Shown one piece after another: positions 35,385 to 48,677 of a stretch of DNA of 64,000 bases. Numbering within the stretch: the first letter of the stretch is position 1; the number at the start of each line of letters is the position of its first letter. The notes beneath the pieces were generated by a model. It saw only the letters and a list, made by a program, of their open reading frames with translations, had not been told where the DNA came from and searched no databases. The stretch is from Papio anubis (taxonomy: Eukaryota > Chordata > Mammalia > Primates > Cercopithecidae), in NCBI RefSeq assembly GCF_008728515.1, contig NC_044981.1, positions 95,636,426-95,700,425 on the forward strand. Direction: 5' to 3'. The position numbers were made by a program, and so were the translations under genes.

Positions 35385-38300
35385 AACAATAGATATCAGA
35401 ACTTTTCCTCAAGCCTTACTGCAGTATAATTGACTAATAAAATTGTATACATTTATGGTATACAGCACCATAAATTTAATGTAACTGTACATCGTGAAAT
35501 GAATACCACAAACAAGTTTGTTAACACATTCGTCACCTCACATCATTACCTTTTGTGTGTGTGTGGTGTGAAAACTTAACATTATTCTTAGCAACTTTCA
35601 AGTGTACAATACAATATTATTAACTATAGTCACCATGCTCTACATGAGATCCCCGGAACACATCCATCTTATACCTGAAAGTTTGTACCCTTTTGATCAA
35701 CATCTCCCCATTTCCCCCACCCTCCAAGCCCTGACAACTAGCATTCTCTGTTTCTATGAGTTTGATTTTTTTAGATTCTACATATAAGTGAAATCATGTA
35801 TATTCTACATATAGAATATTCTACATTTTTTAGATTCTACATATAAGTGTAATCTACATGTAAGTATTCATTTTTCTCTATGTGGCTTATTTCACTTAGC
35901 ATGATTATCCATTTTGTTGCAAATGGCAGAGTTTCCTTCTTTTGTGGCTGAATAATATTTCATTGTATATATATATACTTTTTAATCCATTCATACAGTA
36001 TTCCATACATAAGTGAAATCATATAGTATTCACCTTTCTTTATTGGGCGTATTTCACTTAGCAGGTTGATTTATTTTGCTGCAAATGGCAGAATTTCCTT
36101 CTTTTGTAGCTGAATAATATTTCACTGTACATAGATATATTTTTTAATCCACTCATTCATCAATGAACATTTAGGTTGTTTCCATGTCTTCATTTTGAAT
36201 AACGCTGCAACGAACATGGGAGTGCAGACATCTCCTCAACATACTGATTTTTTTCCTTCAGGTATATAAGAAGTGAGGTTGCTGAATTGTATCATAGTTC
36301 TATTTTTAATTTTTTGAAGACTTTTCATACCATTTTCCATAATGGCTGTATTAATTTACTAACAGTGCCTGGCTTTCCCTTTTCTACACATCTTTGTCAA
36401 AACTTACCTCTTGTCTTTTTTAATAATAGCCATTCTAACAGGTACAAGGTGATATCTCATTGAGGCTTTGATTTGTATTTCTCTGATGATTAGTGATGTT
36501 TAGCACCTTTTCATGTACGTGTTGATCATTTGTATGCCTTCTTCAGGAAAATGTCTATTCAGGTCCTTTGCTCATTTTTAATCAAATATTTCCTTCTTCT
36601 TTTCTTTATTTTTTCTGCTTTTCTTTTTTGTTTATTTTGCTATTGAGTTATACAAGTTCCTTATATGTTTGTGATATTAACTCTTTACCAGATATATGAT
36701 ATGCAAATATTTTCTCTCACTCCAAAGGCTGCATTTTCATTATATCATTTCCTTTGCTATGCAGAAGTTTTTAGTTTGATGTACTCCCATTGATTTATTT
36801 TTGCTTTTGTTGTCAATGTTTTCGGTGTCATATCTGAAAAATCACTGTCAAGACCTACGTCAAGGACCTTTTTCCCTTTTTTTTTTTCTAGAAACTTTAT
36901 AGTTTCAGGCCTTACATTTAAGTTTTTAATCCATTCAAGCTACTTTTTGTGAGTTGTCTAAGATAAGGGCTCAATTTCATTCTTTTGTATGTAGATATCT
37001 GGTTTGCCCAGCACAATTTATTGAAAAAACTATCCTTTCCCCATTTTGCATTCTTGGCATCTTTGTCAAATATTAGTTGATCATATATACGTGGGTTTAA
37101 TTCTGGGCTCTCTATTCTGCTCCACTGGGGTATGTGTCTGTTTTAATTCTGGTACTGTTATTGTATGGATTATTATAGCTTTGTATAATAATATTGTTTG
37201 AAGTCTGGAAGTGTGATGCATTCATCTTTGTTCTTCTTTCTCAATAGTGCTTTGGATATTCAGGTTCTTTTTTGGTTCTATATGAATTTGAGAATTTTTT
37301 TTCTATTTCTCTCTTTTCTTGTTTCTGGTCTTAGAGGGAAAGCTTTCAGCTTTTCACCATTGAGTATAATGTTAGCTGTGGGCCTGCCCTATGTAATCTT
37401 TATTATGTTGTGTTATATTTATTCTATACTAATTTGTTGAGAATTTTTATCATGAAAGGATGTTGAATTTTATCAAATGCTTTTTCTGCATCTATTGAGA
37501 TGATCACATGATTTTTATCTTTCATTCAGTTAATGTGGTATATAACATGTATTGATTTGTGGATGGAACCAACCTTGCATCCCAGGGATAAATCCCACTT
37601 GATCATGGTGTATGATCCTTTCAACATGTTGTTCAATTTTGTTTGCTAGTAATTTGTTGAGAATTTGGGTGTCTGTGTTCACCAGGGATACTGACATGTT
37701 ATTTTCTTTTCTTGTGGTGTCCTTTTTGGCTTCAGTATCAGGGCATTGTTGGCTTTGTAAAATGAGTTTGGAAATGTTCCTTCTTCTTCAATTTTTTGGA
37801 AGAATTTGAGAAAGATTGGCATTAATTCTTTAAGTGTTTGGTAGAATTCACCAGTGAAGTCATCTGATATTAGACTTTTCTTTGTTAGGAGGGATTTGAT
37901 GATTGATTTAATTTCCTTACACATTGTTAATGTGTTCAGATTTTCTATGCCTTAATGATTCAGTTTTGGTAGGCTGTACGTTCTGGAAATGTATCCAGAA
38001 GAGTAAGTTATCCAATTTGTTAGCATTTAATTGTTCATAGGGGTCTCTTATAATCCTTGATATTTCTGTAGTATCAATTATATTTCCTCTTCCATTTATA
38101 ATTTTTTTATTTGTGTCCCCTGTCATTTTTTTTGGTTAGTCTAGCTAAAGATTTGTCAATTATGTTGATCTTCTCAAAAAACCAACTTTTACTTCTCTTG
38201 ATTTTTTCTATTGTTTTCCATTCTCTATTTCATTTATTCCTGCTCCAATCTTTATTAATTCCTTCCTTCTGCTAAACTTGGGTCTAGTTTGTTCTTTACC

Positions 38301-38715
38301 TTATAGTTCCTTTAGGTGTAAAGTTGGGTTATATGAGATCTTTGTTTTTTTCTTAATGTAAGTGTTTATACACTTTCCTATTAAAACTGCTTTTGCTGCA
38401 ACCCAGACATTTTTATATGTTGTGTTCCCATTTTCATTCATCTCAAGATATTTTTTATTTCCTTTTTTATTTATTCTCTGACCCACTGGTTGTTCAGGAG
38501 TTTGTTAATTTCCATGAAATTGCAATTTTTTCAATTTTCCTCCTGTTACTTATTTTAGTTTCATACCACTGTAGTCAGTGTATATTATACTTGATATAAG
38601 GCCAACCTTCTTGAATTTATTAAGACTTGTTTTGTGGACTAACATATGACTATCTGGAAAACGTTCTGCATGAGCTTGAGAAAAATGTATATTCTGCATC
38701 AGAACCTTGACCTTA
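35385..38715 (-). repeat. 5'-truncated L1 (L1MA/MB-type), antisense, 3.3 kb
   Basis: Lies in the same orientation as SIM1 (minus strand). Its 3' UTR is at 35385-36900 and ORF2 remnants follow. Minus-strand frames at 37679-37924 (KKSLISDDFTGEFYQTLKEL, PNSFYKANNALILKPKR) and 38301-38486 (NENGNTTYKNVWVAAKAVL) match L1 ORF2 around the reverse transcriptase start and the endonuclease-RT linker. Stops and frameshifts make it inactive. An internal tandem duplication is at 35.78-36.17 kb. Confidence 0.9.
35782..36170. repeat. Diverged tandem duplication within the L1 3' UTR
   Basis: Two copies of about 160 bp: cores 35890-35994 and 36051-36160 share TTTCACTTAGCA, GCAAATGGCAGA, TTTCCTTCTTTTGT and GCTGAATAATATTTCA. 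An extra short copy of TTAGATTCTACATATAAGTG lies at 35773-35850. Confidence 0.85.
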
Positions 38716-40934
38716 CAGGAAAAACAAAGCAATTCAATGCCCTGTAATACACTAAGGCGGTTTCCTAAAAATCTGTGAAAGAAGGAAGAATTAAAGGAAT
38801 CTACATTTCTTAGCTAAAGATACTCAAATTCAACTTCATTAACTCTAGAAGGGTCAAATGCCACCATAAACTGTCAAATGAGGCATTGCTCTCTTTAAAT
38901 TTACTGTTTAGTTTTAATAATACTTTATTCCATAGATTTTGTTAAAATAAATTTCCCTAGATACATTTTGATAGTAGATTCAGCCATTCTGCTCTTCTCT
39001 TCTTTTCAGCTGGGGAGCAGAATCACAAATTGCAGTTTCACTTCCATTAAGCCAGAAGCAGAGGCTTCCGATTTGATTTAGCACAGTTGCTCCACCCACT
39101 GCCTGATTTCTTTTTGGAAACTAACCGTTCCCCAGATCCAAACCATGCTACACTATGGAATAGTGACATGTTGAACATAAATTATGACTTATATCCAGGA
39201 ATCTGTGGGGATGAGAGGTGGAGCTGCAGCTGTGCTTTGATGGGTGGATAAGATTTGAGAAGCAAGTTATCCTCACACAGAGTTAACAGACTCTAGCTAG
39301 AGTGGAGTGCTGACAGGGGGGCGGGGGTTGGCAGGTGGACTGAAGTGGGTAGAGTGAGGCAGGCAATGGGCCAGACTGTCAAGATTGGATGTCATACTAT
39401 AACCAATGAGGTGACTCTGTAGGTATTTAAGCAGACAAGGTAAGGCATAATGAAAATCATATTTCAGGAATCTTACCCCAGCAGGAATGATCAGAGACCA
39501 AAAGAATAATAAAGAGGCAGATTAGGTTCTCTAATTGTGATGTCCTGTTCCAGAGAGCCTGGAACCAGGCAAAGACAGTGAGGAGGGGACAAGAGTTGAG
39601 AAACATTATGAAGGAACATGACCCTCACAAGGCCTTTTGTGTCCATAAGATCAAAAACCAAGCCAAACAAACAGAAAATAGTTTGAGATACTTTCCCTTT
39701 ATTGTGGAGAAAATCTATGTTTCATAAGCACAACACTATTAAAGATGTAGAACAAAAAGTGTACATAAACTAGTAGAATAATAGTAAGAATGTAATCTAG
39801 AAAGAGACTAGTTATCATGAGAACTGAGCCCTGGAACTAGGGCTGAGCCCATAAACACGGGTAACTGATATGGAATATAGGGTCAAATGGCATTTCCTAC
39901 ACAGTCACTCAACTGCCAATGCAAGTATTTTATTATCAAAACACACACACAAAGTGAATATCAGCTGTCACATATTTCCATTTTGTACTGGAGATGACAG
40001 TGAGGACAAGAAGACTAGAAAGCCCAGCTCAGGACTGGAAATGGATGGTTCTCTGTCCCTGGAGTATGAGACAGAGAGTGCTTGTTCAAAGTTTTACTCT
40101 CAAAAGAACCCTTAGATTCCACCACATCTAATTCCTCCTCAGCACTTAGGTGTTTGATTTTTATTACAGGATGTGGCATTTGCAGACCATCCCTAGGTTG
40201 TTTTGTCTCTTTACAGAGGTTATAAATTTCTTAGTAGCAGTATGTTCCCTTCCTCTTGGGGTTTTTAATATCTCCACAGACAATTAACAAAGTGTCCCCA
40301 TACTTTTAAAATTTATTTATTTATTCATTAATTCTATTACCATTTAGTGAGTAAATATGTGGATGCTGGGGAATGGAGGGGGAGGGAGGTGGATATGAAA
40401 AAGACGTGTCATTACTTTCAAAGAGATTATAGTCCAAGAGAGGAGATATGACATGTCTAGAAGGCAGTAGAAGGCAGATTATTCTAAATAGGGGTCCAAA
40501 GGAGAAATATAACTCAGCAATATTTTATGAAAGAGGTGGTTCTCAATCTGGACCTTAAGCAGAATTTTGAAAAATAGGGGCAATGCATGCAGAAATAAAT
40601 GCATAGGCACAAGCATGGGGGCAGAAAAAGACAAGGCATTCATCAAACAGTGAGTAGACCGGTCTGCCTAGATCACAAAGTTCAGGTAGGGGACCAACAA
40701 GAGAGAATGTGAGGAAGGTTATTTAGGGCCCAATTATAAATGACCTTGAGAAACAGCTAGGGCAGTGGTCTCTGATCATGGTCTGGGAGACATGGCAGAC
40801 TGGGGAGGAAAATTTTCCAAAATAGGGAGAAAATTAAGATGCTGTTACAATTATCCAGGCTGAGGGACCTCCCAGGACACGGGCAATGAGGGGAAGAAGA
40901 TCAAATGGGCGAAAGCATAGAAAATCACAGCTTG
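38716..40934. other. Intronic sequence, mostly unrecognised
   Basis: No gene. The part at 40310-40780 resembles the same unresolved ancient repeat text as at 7.1-8.6 kb (ACTTTCAAAGAGATTATAGT, CAGAATTTTGAAAAATAGG, TTATTTAGGGCCCAATTATA). Confidence 0.35.
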
Positions 40935-41205
40935 GGCTGGGTATGGTGGCTTGCGCCTGTTATTCCAGCACTTTGAGAGGCCAAGGTGGGTAGTCACCTG
41001 AGGTCAGGAGTTCAAGACCAGCCTGGCTAACATGGGGAAACCCGCCTCTACTAAAAATACAAAAATTAGCCGGCCGTAGTGGTGGGTGCCTGTAATCCCA
41101 GCTACTAGAGAGGCTGAGGCAGGAGAATCGCTGGAACCCTGGAGGTGGAGGTTACAGTGAGCCGGCCACTGCACTCTAGCCTGGGTGACAGAGCGAGACT
41201 CTGTC
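40935..41205 (+). mobile_element. AluS-type element with giant purine tail
   Basis: Alu body GGCTGGGTATGGTGGC to GAGCGAGACTCTGTC, followed by a 370-bp GGAA/GAAA tail. The 12-bp direct repeat GAAAATCACAGC at 40920-40931 and 41574-41585 is the target-site duplication, proving the whole tail belongs to this insertion. Confidence 0.95.
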
Positions 41206-41578
<373 letters not shown>

Positions 41579-41585
41579 TCACAGC

Positions 41586-44444
41586 AGGGTATTCAGAGTG
41601 AGCATGAGTCTGGTCCTTGAAGGGGCACCCAAGTACACCAGGAGTTTATTAACTGTCATCTTGCAGCCCCTCTGCAAATCTTGTAAACAGGGATAAACCC
41701 AATCCTGCTGATAACTCCCCTTAACATGTGAGCTCTCTAAGCCTAGGGGCTATTGGTTCTCTCACTATCTGCTTCCAACTCCTGCCTCCAGATCATTGCT
41801 GGAAGAGCAGGTCAACTCCCAACACATACCACCACCACCACATATACCACACTGACACCACCACATTCCTTTATCTCATTACATATTACATGTGTTTAAA
41901 CAATGTTTACATTTTAATTTGCCCATTGAATCTGCTTTCTGGGGTGAGGATGATATCCTCAGGACTTAACATGTCTCATCACTCTCCTGCTTCTTTCTCC
42001 ATCTACCCCATCACCTCGGTGGGAATCATCCATCCATTCACTCATGCACTCACTCAATATCTGCTAAGGACTTCTAGGTGGCCAAGGCAATCTGGTTACT
42101 AAGGGCAACATCTTCTGTCCTCATGAACCTTACCTTTACTGCCCCAAAATTTCTTCCTTTTACCATGTCATTGTTGCTAGGTCTAATTTCACCTTCCTCA
42201 TTTATGCCACTTTTTCTCATTTTTTCTTCTTATTGGTCTTTTCTTATTCAATAACTCCTGCCGCCTTACTTAGAAAACTAATGTGACTAAATCTAGCCAT
42301 CCATTTACTTAATTTTTATGAGATGTGTCATCTTTAAATTCTCAGTATCAGGAATGCATTCTAAATGCCATGTGTCAGTGTGTATCATGATGTTATGATA
42401 GTAAACATCAATAAAATATTATACCTAACATATATACCCACTTAAGTAAACTAACAAAAAAGGTATACAATCCTATATCTGATTCCATGTACCTACTTTA
42501 TCTACCATAAATATCTATTTTATACTGTTGTGCTCCAAAGCAAGGTGAAGGCCAAAGAAGTTCTCTATTAAATAAACTGCATTGGAAACAACCACTTTTG
42601 CCTATCTCTACTGTTAGTTCCCTTCCATCTCTTCACCCTTCTGCACTGTCTCCTAAAATGTTCCCTTTCTCTGTGCTCCTTTACCATGCATATTCACTCG
42701 GCAAGATTGTGTGTCCTTTATAGCAGACTTCACTATAACCTATTTGAAAAAAAGCACGCTGGTTCCTCCTGAGACCCAGTTTAGAAAAACAGGATAATGA
42801 CAAATAAATTTGGGGGTATAAGGAAGTTAATTAATGGAGAATAGTATGAACAGAATGTGATTTCATAAAGCAATCATGGAGAAACCCTGTTTGGGAAAAG
42901 GGATGGATGGGCAGAAGCCAACAGTCCCTGGACACCACTGTCTGCCCCTTGCCTCAGTCATATGCCAAGAGAATAAAAGGGCAGAAATTGTGGCCTTGAG
43001 GCCCTATGATCAATGACATCTTGTAATTCCTCTCTAATAGGTTAGCTTTGCCTGCCCAACTAGACCCTAGTCTCTTAAGAGTTCATCTGTATTACTTTAC
43101 TGCACATCATAGTACTTAACTAAATGCAAGAGTTAGTAAAAACCAAACTACAGAGGCTTCACCCCACTGAGTAAAATGTTTTCTAAAATGTGAATCTGAG
43201 ATTCATTTATGAAAACCATCTAAAAAGATTATAAAGGTCTACTCTAATAATCTCCTAAAATTTCAACAGGAGAAGAAGACTAATCTCAAATTTATCCATG
43301 GACAGGAAATACAAATGCACCTATCTAATATAAGACTTTCTATGAAAATAACCTGAATTTGTCTGGCAATATGCATTAAAAATTTTTGGTTTTAGTAGTC
43401 CAGGATTACATGTTTGGGTGTTACATATAAAACATGAAATGAAGGAATATCTATACCAATAGTGATCAAAGTGCTATGTATAAAGGGATAACTATGCTTA
43501 AGAAATTATTGACCCTTCTGATATCTGTGACTTAAAAAGTCAGTCTCTCAGCATAGTAGTCACTAATATATTTTTGAGATCAGAGAAAACCTTTGCAAAG
43601 GAAGAGTTTCTACCTTCACCAAAAGGAAGCCAGATTGCTGGCAATGAAAATTAAGAGATTTCTGTGGGATTATTTAAGGTAACAGATGTAGAATAAAATC
43701 TGCAAGTGTTACAATGTATCAGTAGCAAGTGATTAAATACTTTCAGATTTCAGAAGCATACAGTCTTCTGTATGCCCTGTTATTACTGAATTATATAGTG
43801 TATTGGTTATTACTGACTAGGGAAAAGGCAAGAGGAGGGCAGGATGATACAATAAAACAGGATGGCACGCACTGACTGTAATAAATGTAACTATAAACAT
43901 GCCAGTGAGAAGTTTAAAAGGAAACTCTGGAATGAGGAGGCAATTTATTCATGATTGACATGACTAAACCATGGCAAGATAACCTCCAACTGGTGTTAAT
44001 GTAGCTATAACTAGTTTTATTAAAATAGACAGAAAATATTGTAGCAATGTCTAGCAGATAAAGTCTTTGAAATAAATTATATAAACTCAGTATTTCTAAT
44101 TCAACAGAACTCTGAAAAATACATTGCTATTTTCATAAGCATAACAAATGTCATAACAATAAAATACAACTGTCATAATGGTAAGATTGCCACCATACAG
44201 CAGCACAGTAGCTATGGGCAGAATCTTTGGAAATTAACTGTAATATTTCTTACAATTTTTCCAAAACCATTCTAAACAATTTTATTTTGACCTCTCCTGT
44301 CCCCAGTAATACCTTGAGGTACAAAGATAACTGAGTCATTCATTAAATGGTCATAATATAATCAAGTCTAACATCATTCCTAAGGGTATCTCATACCAGA
44401 AAGGGACCTAAAGTTTCATCTATTAATGGAGACAAACTGAGTCA
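41586..44444. other. Repeat-free intronic stretch
   Basis: 2.9 kb without a recognised repeat or exon. The 124-codon ORF at 41728-42102 lacks any recognisable domain. Confidence 0.4.
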
Positions 44445-45013
44445 TGGTTGACAGAGCAGTAGCACCATCATCTTGGACAAACACCACCACTTTAAGTTCC
44501 AGCTCCCTTTCTAGCCTCATGCATTTCAAGGAAATCACTTCTCTTCTAACTACAAGCAGACAGAAAGAGCAGACAGTAAAATAAGATAAGACAGCTCGGG
44601 CACAGAGGGAGGTGGTGGGGAAGTCTCTTGGGTAACTGCCAAACTTTACCCTCATACAATGGGCCCCAGTAAAACGGTGGGCCTTAATAAGCACATTCCT
44701 TTTCCTTCAGGTTCACTAACATAAGGAAGCTAAAAGCCGACTCCGGAGGATGCCTGCAGCTGCATGAAGATGTATGGGAACAGACATACAACCCTCCTTC
44801 CCAGATAAGCACAACAAAGAGACACAGAAGCAGTCCCAGCCTCTAATAAACTCTCCCACCCTGAACCCTTAAAAACTCTTAGTCTGTAAGAGAGTGTGGC
44901 TCTGACCTAACTCAGCCAGAAGTCCCTCTCAGGTTCATTTTCTAAAATAAACCTGTCCTTGTTGACTGGCAAGCTACCCTGCATGTTTCTCTCCTCTTTC
45001 TTTAATTCTTACA
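44445..45013 (+). mobile_element. Solo LTR of an endogenous retrovirus (probably class I)
   Basis: 569-bp segment from TGGTTGACAGAGCAG to TTAATTCTTACA with LTR layout: TG...CA ends, an AATAAA signal near 44946, and a pyrimidine-rich R/U5-like end (TGTTTCTCTCCTCTTTC). No internal retroviral genes adjoin it. The subfamily name is not certain and no clean target-site duplication is visible. Confidence 0.65.
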
Positions 45014-45584
45014 GTGGTAGCAAATTACAATTTGTGCATGTCTTGAATATTTGTATAAGGGTGCCTACATAATTCCAAAACGCAGTTTTACTGCCATTTG
45101 TTAGGTATCTGTTAGAAATCTAGATATGCCTGATACATACTAGTCAGAGCAAAAAGCCTAATGAATAATAGTGATAGAATCATTAAATCACCATTTATAT
45201 AAGTAGCTAAAGAGGCACAAGACATTACCCTATGAGTCCAATTTTGCTTTTGCTCAGGAAACTGCCTCTTGAAAATTTTAATGTGAATTTGCATGCCAAA
45301 AATATGTAAATAAGTAAATAACAAAAAAGACTGTCACCTTATTTTTGAAAAAATGGACAGAAATATTTAAAATTAAATACAATTGAAAGTTTTATCATTC
45401 AGTCACAAAAAAGGAATTTATTTTGCAGCTATCAATACAAAAAGGAGAATCTAATATGTGTGTCAATAACTACTAAAAGTAAGCTTTAAAAGTATAATTT
45501 CCAACTAAATCCATAATGAATGATCAGAATATATTTATGACAAGAAAAGGTACAAGCAACAAAGGATAAAACATTTTATCCATT
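45014..45584. other. Unique intronic sequence
   Basis: AT-rich, nothing recognised. Confidence 0.4.
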
Positions 45585-46160
45585 CTTCCTCTACAGTCCC
45601 TTTTATTTCAGGAGAGAACTTTAGTTTAGATCTTCATAGACTCACGTCAGACTATTAAAATTAGTCCCCTAAATAGTTTTCCTTGCTTCAATCACATTAA
45701 TCCTCTCATTTACTGTTCAAAACCTTTACTAGTTCTCCGAAAAACAAACTCTAAACTCTTTGGCCTAGCATATAGTTGGTACCACTCTATATTTCTAAAT
45801 ATATCACTTCTTCTTTGTTCTCATTAAAAGACACCAACCCTCCTCCACTCCACCCTCAGACCCAATCACATTAACAATTTATTCCTGCATTTCCTCATAA
45901 TCCTAGGCTTCCTGAAGTCCCCTCTCCTTTCCCTTATGCCCATATGCCTGAGTTCTACCCTTGACTCCAGGTCTCCCACAATACCTTCCTCAGCCAGGCT
46001 AGAGTCCATATTGTTCATACCACCTGCAATGTCCTTTGTATATACCATCTCCTAGACAATACTTATTCTAGTATATAATTTATGACTTCATCTGTACTGC
46101 AAAACTTAAGGATATTTCTTTTACCACTTCTTTGTAGTCTAGCACTTTTTAATCCAACCC
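45585..46160 (+). repeat. L2 LINE 3' fragment
   Basis: C/T-rich L2 text: TCCTCTCATTTACTGTTCAA, AACTCTTTGGCCTAGCAT, ACCACCTGCAATGTCCTTTG, TATGACTTCATCTGTACTGC. Confidence 0.65.
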
Positions 46161-46835
46161 CTAACTCCCAACTATCATGATGACCAGAGAAGTATCTTTT
46201 TAATGCAGCTAGCATCTGCTAAGTCAAAGACATGTAATAGCAATGATGCATGAAAATTAAAAGTGAATTATTCCTTAACAATATACAAACAATTTGGACC
46301 AGATAAGATTTTTGAGAAGCTAATTTTTAAAAATTCTGAGAATTTAAAATCCAAGGTGGAGGACTTCTAAGTTGCCTCTTCCAACAGAAACGGTGATGAG
46401 TTTGCCCTGGACACCATAATTTTCCAGTGTGCCCCAGAGGAAACTCTCAGCCTATGAGAATTCACTGTAAATGCCTGCTTTCTTGTCTGTCTATACTAGC
46501 AAGGATAGCATGTTCCAATTCTGATCTCTAGGTTATCAACAACTCACGCAGGAGGAACTCAGTCAATGATTGATTTAGTACCATGATTATCTAAACACAA
46601 TTAAAGAATAACCTTAACTAGGCACATAAATGTTAAGTAAACTTAATTTATGACTGTGCAATTTCAAGTGAGACATATGGTTGAAATTCTAAGGACTAGT
46701 TTATGTAAGTATTAACCACAATAACAAATACACAAACTTTAAGATAAATCCTATGTGGACATACGTGTGTGCATGTGCATTTCATAGAACATTTCTAGAA
46801 GAAAGAACAATTTTGGATAGAAAAAATGAAAAATG
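46161..46835. other. Unique intronic sequence
   Basis: Nothing recognised. Confidence 0.4.
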
Positions 46836-47124
46836 GGCACTATGGGAGGCTGAGGCACGAGGATGGCTTGAAGCCAGGAGTTCAAGACCAGCCTGGGCAA
46901 CCAAGTGAGACTCCCATGTCTACAAAAAGTATTTAAAAATTTTAAAATTCATGGGCCACATTGTTGTGTGCCTGTAGTACCAGCTACTTAGAAAGCTGGT
47001 ACTACAGGGAAGTATTGCTTGAGTTTAGGAGTTCGAGGCTGCAGTGAGCTAGGATCTTGCCACTGCACTCCAGCCTGGGCAAAAGACTGAGACCCTGTCT
47101 CCAAAAATAAATAAATAAATAAAT
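46836..47124 (+). mobile_element. AluJ-type, 5'-truncated, with internal hairpin
   Basis: Starts inside the left arm (GGGAGGCTGAGGCACGAGG) and ends with an (AAAT)n tail. The right arm carries a perfect 15-bp hairpin where the consensus has the GGCTGAGGCAGGAG stretch (see findings). Confidence 0.9.
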
Positions 47125-47605
47125 AAGAAAATTTTCTACTTTCTACTCATCTGTGTTCCTTTTCTTTAAATCATAGAACGTGTATAACTTTCCAGTTAAC
47201 TCCTTTCCGCCTACCCTTACCCCATGGAAAGGGTAAACTAATGGTAGTTAAAACATTTAGTATCCTGTTAGAGTGAACTAATAGAAATGTTAGCTGTTAA
47301 GAACTGAGCATGAAAGAAAACATAGACTAGACAGTGAGGATTTGGGGGTCCAATAGGGAGATTTTATTTTTGTGGCTTAATTTCTATATAACAATGGACA
47401 AACTCCTTCTACTTAGTACCTCCTAATTTAAATTCTTCTTTCATCTATGTGTCCAACACATCTACATATTAAAGGAGAGAACTACCCAAAGCCATAATCT
47501 ATCTTTCCAAGCAGTAAAAAGAAACCATAAAACTCTCTTCCCAAGGTACAAGAGAGCAATAAGAAAAGTTTCTCATTAGATGTTCCATAAAAAGAAGCAG
47601 CTCCT

Positions 47606-47910
47606 GGCCGAGTATGGTGGCTCACCTCTGTAATCCCAGCACTTTGGGAGGCCTAGGTGAGTAGATTGCCTGAGATCGGGAGTTCGAGACCAGCCTGGCC
47701 AGCATGGTGAAACCCCGTCTCTACTAAAAATACAAAAATTAGCCTGGCGTGGTAGCGGGTGCCTGTAATCCCAGCTACTTGGGAAGCTGAGGCAGAAGAA
47801 TCGCTTGAACCCAGGAGGCGGAGGTTACAGTGAGCTAAGATCGTACCACTGTACTCCAATCTGGGCAATGGAGCAAGACTCCATCTTACAAAAAAGAAAA
47901 AAGAAAAAAA
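47606..47910 (+). mobile_element. AluS-type element
   Basis: GGCCGAGTATGGTGGCTCAC to CAAGACTCCATCTTAC plus A-rich tail. Flanked by a 10-bp inverted (not direct) repeat. Confidence 0.93.
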
Positions 47911-48370
47911 AGCTGCTTCTCTGCAGTGACTTTGACTAAAATGTAATATTTTATGAATTAAGTGCTCAGTACTTATAATGGAAGTTGTACACTGAAAAAC
48001 ATCTGGGCATCACACATCTACTCTCTTTTCTTTTGCCAGAGTAAAGAAACGTGATCTTCTGTGGAAGACTTCAAACCATGTGACGTAAGTCTCTTGGAGG
48101 CAGAGACCATGTTGTGCTCATCTTCATACACCAAGCCACTAAAATAATCTAGCAAATAGCAGCCTCTTAGTGACCACTGGTTCAGTGAACAACATTTTCT
48201 CGAATAGTATACACTTATAGATATCAACAGAATAACATAACTCTGACAAATAAGAAAACAATAGTTTCTATACCTACTGGATTGTCATTTTTACTTACAA
48301 AACATATTTTAAAATAAATGACAAAGGTCAACTTGATGAATAAGTGACTCAGAAACCAGTTTGGTTTTAT

Positions 48371-48662
48371 TTTTGTTTTTTCGAGATGGAGTCTCACCAT
48401 CACCCATCCTGGAGTGCAATGGAGCGATCTCGGCTCACTGCAACCTTTGTCACCCAGGTTCAAGCCATTCTCCAATCTCAGCCTCCTGAGTAGCTGGGAC
48501 TACAGGCACATGCCACTACACCTTGCTAAGTTTTGTATTTTTAGCAGAGTCGGGGTTTCACCATGTTGGCTAGGCTGGTCTTGAACTTCTGACCTCAAGT
48601 GATCCCCTCCCTCAACCTCCCAAAGTGCTGGGATTACAGGCATAAGCCACCATGCCCAGCCT
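48371..48662 (-). mobile_element. AluS-type element, antisense
   Basis: Body from GAGATGGAGTCTCACC to CACCATGCCCAGCC; 15-bp target-site duplication CCAGTTTGGTTTTAT at 48356-48370 and 48663-48677. Confidence 0.94.
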
Positions 48663-48677
48663 CCAGTTTGGTTTTAT

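Noticed and set aside
37679..38486. Reverse-transcriptase-like minus-strand ORFs
   Set aside because: Real L1 ORF2 remnants, but broken and part of a truncated L1; not an independent gene.
39315..39330. G-rich run that might be a G-quadruplex
   Set aside because: Only two clear runs of three or more G separated by one C, followed by GG pairs; it does not meet the four-run rule.
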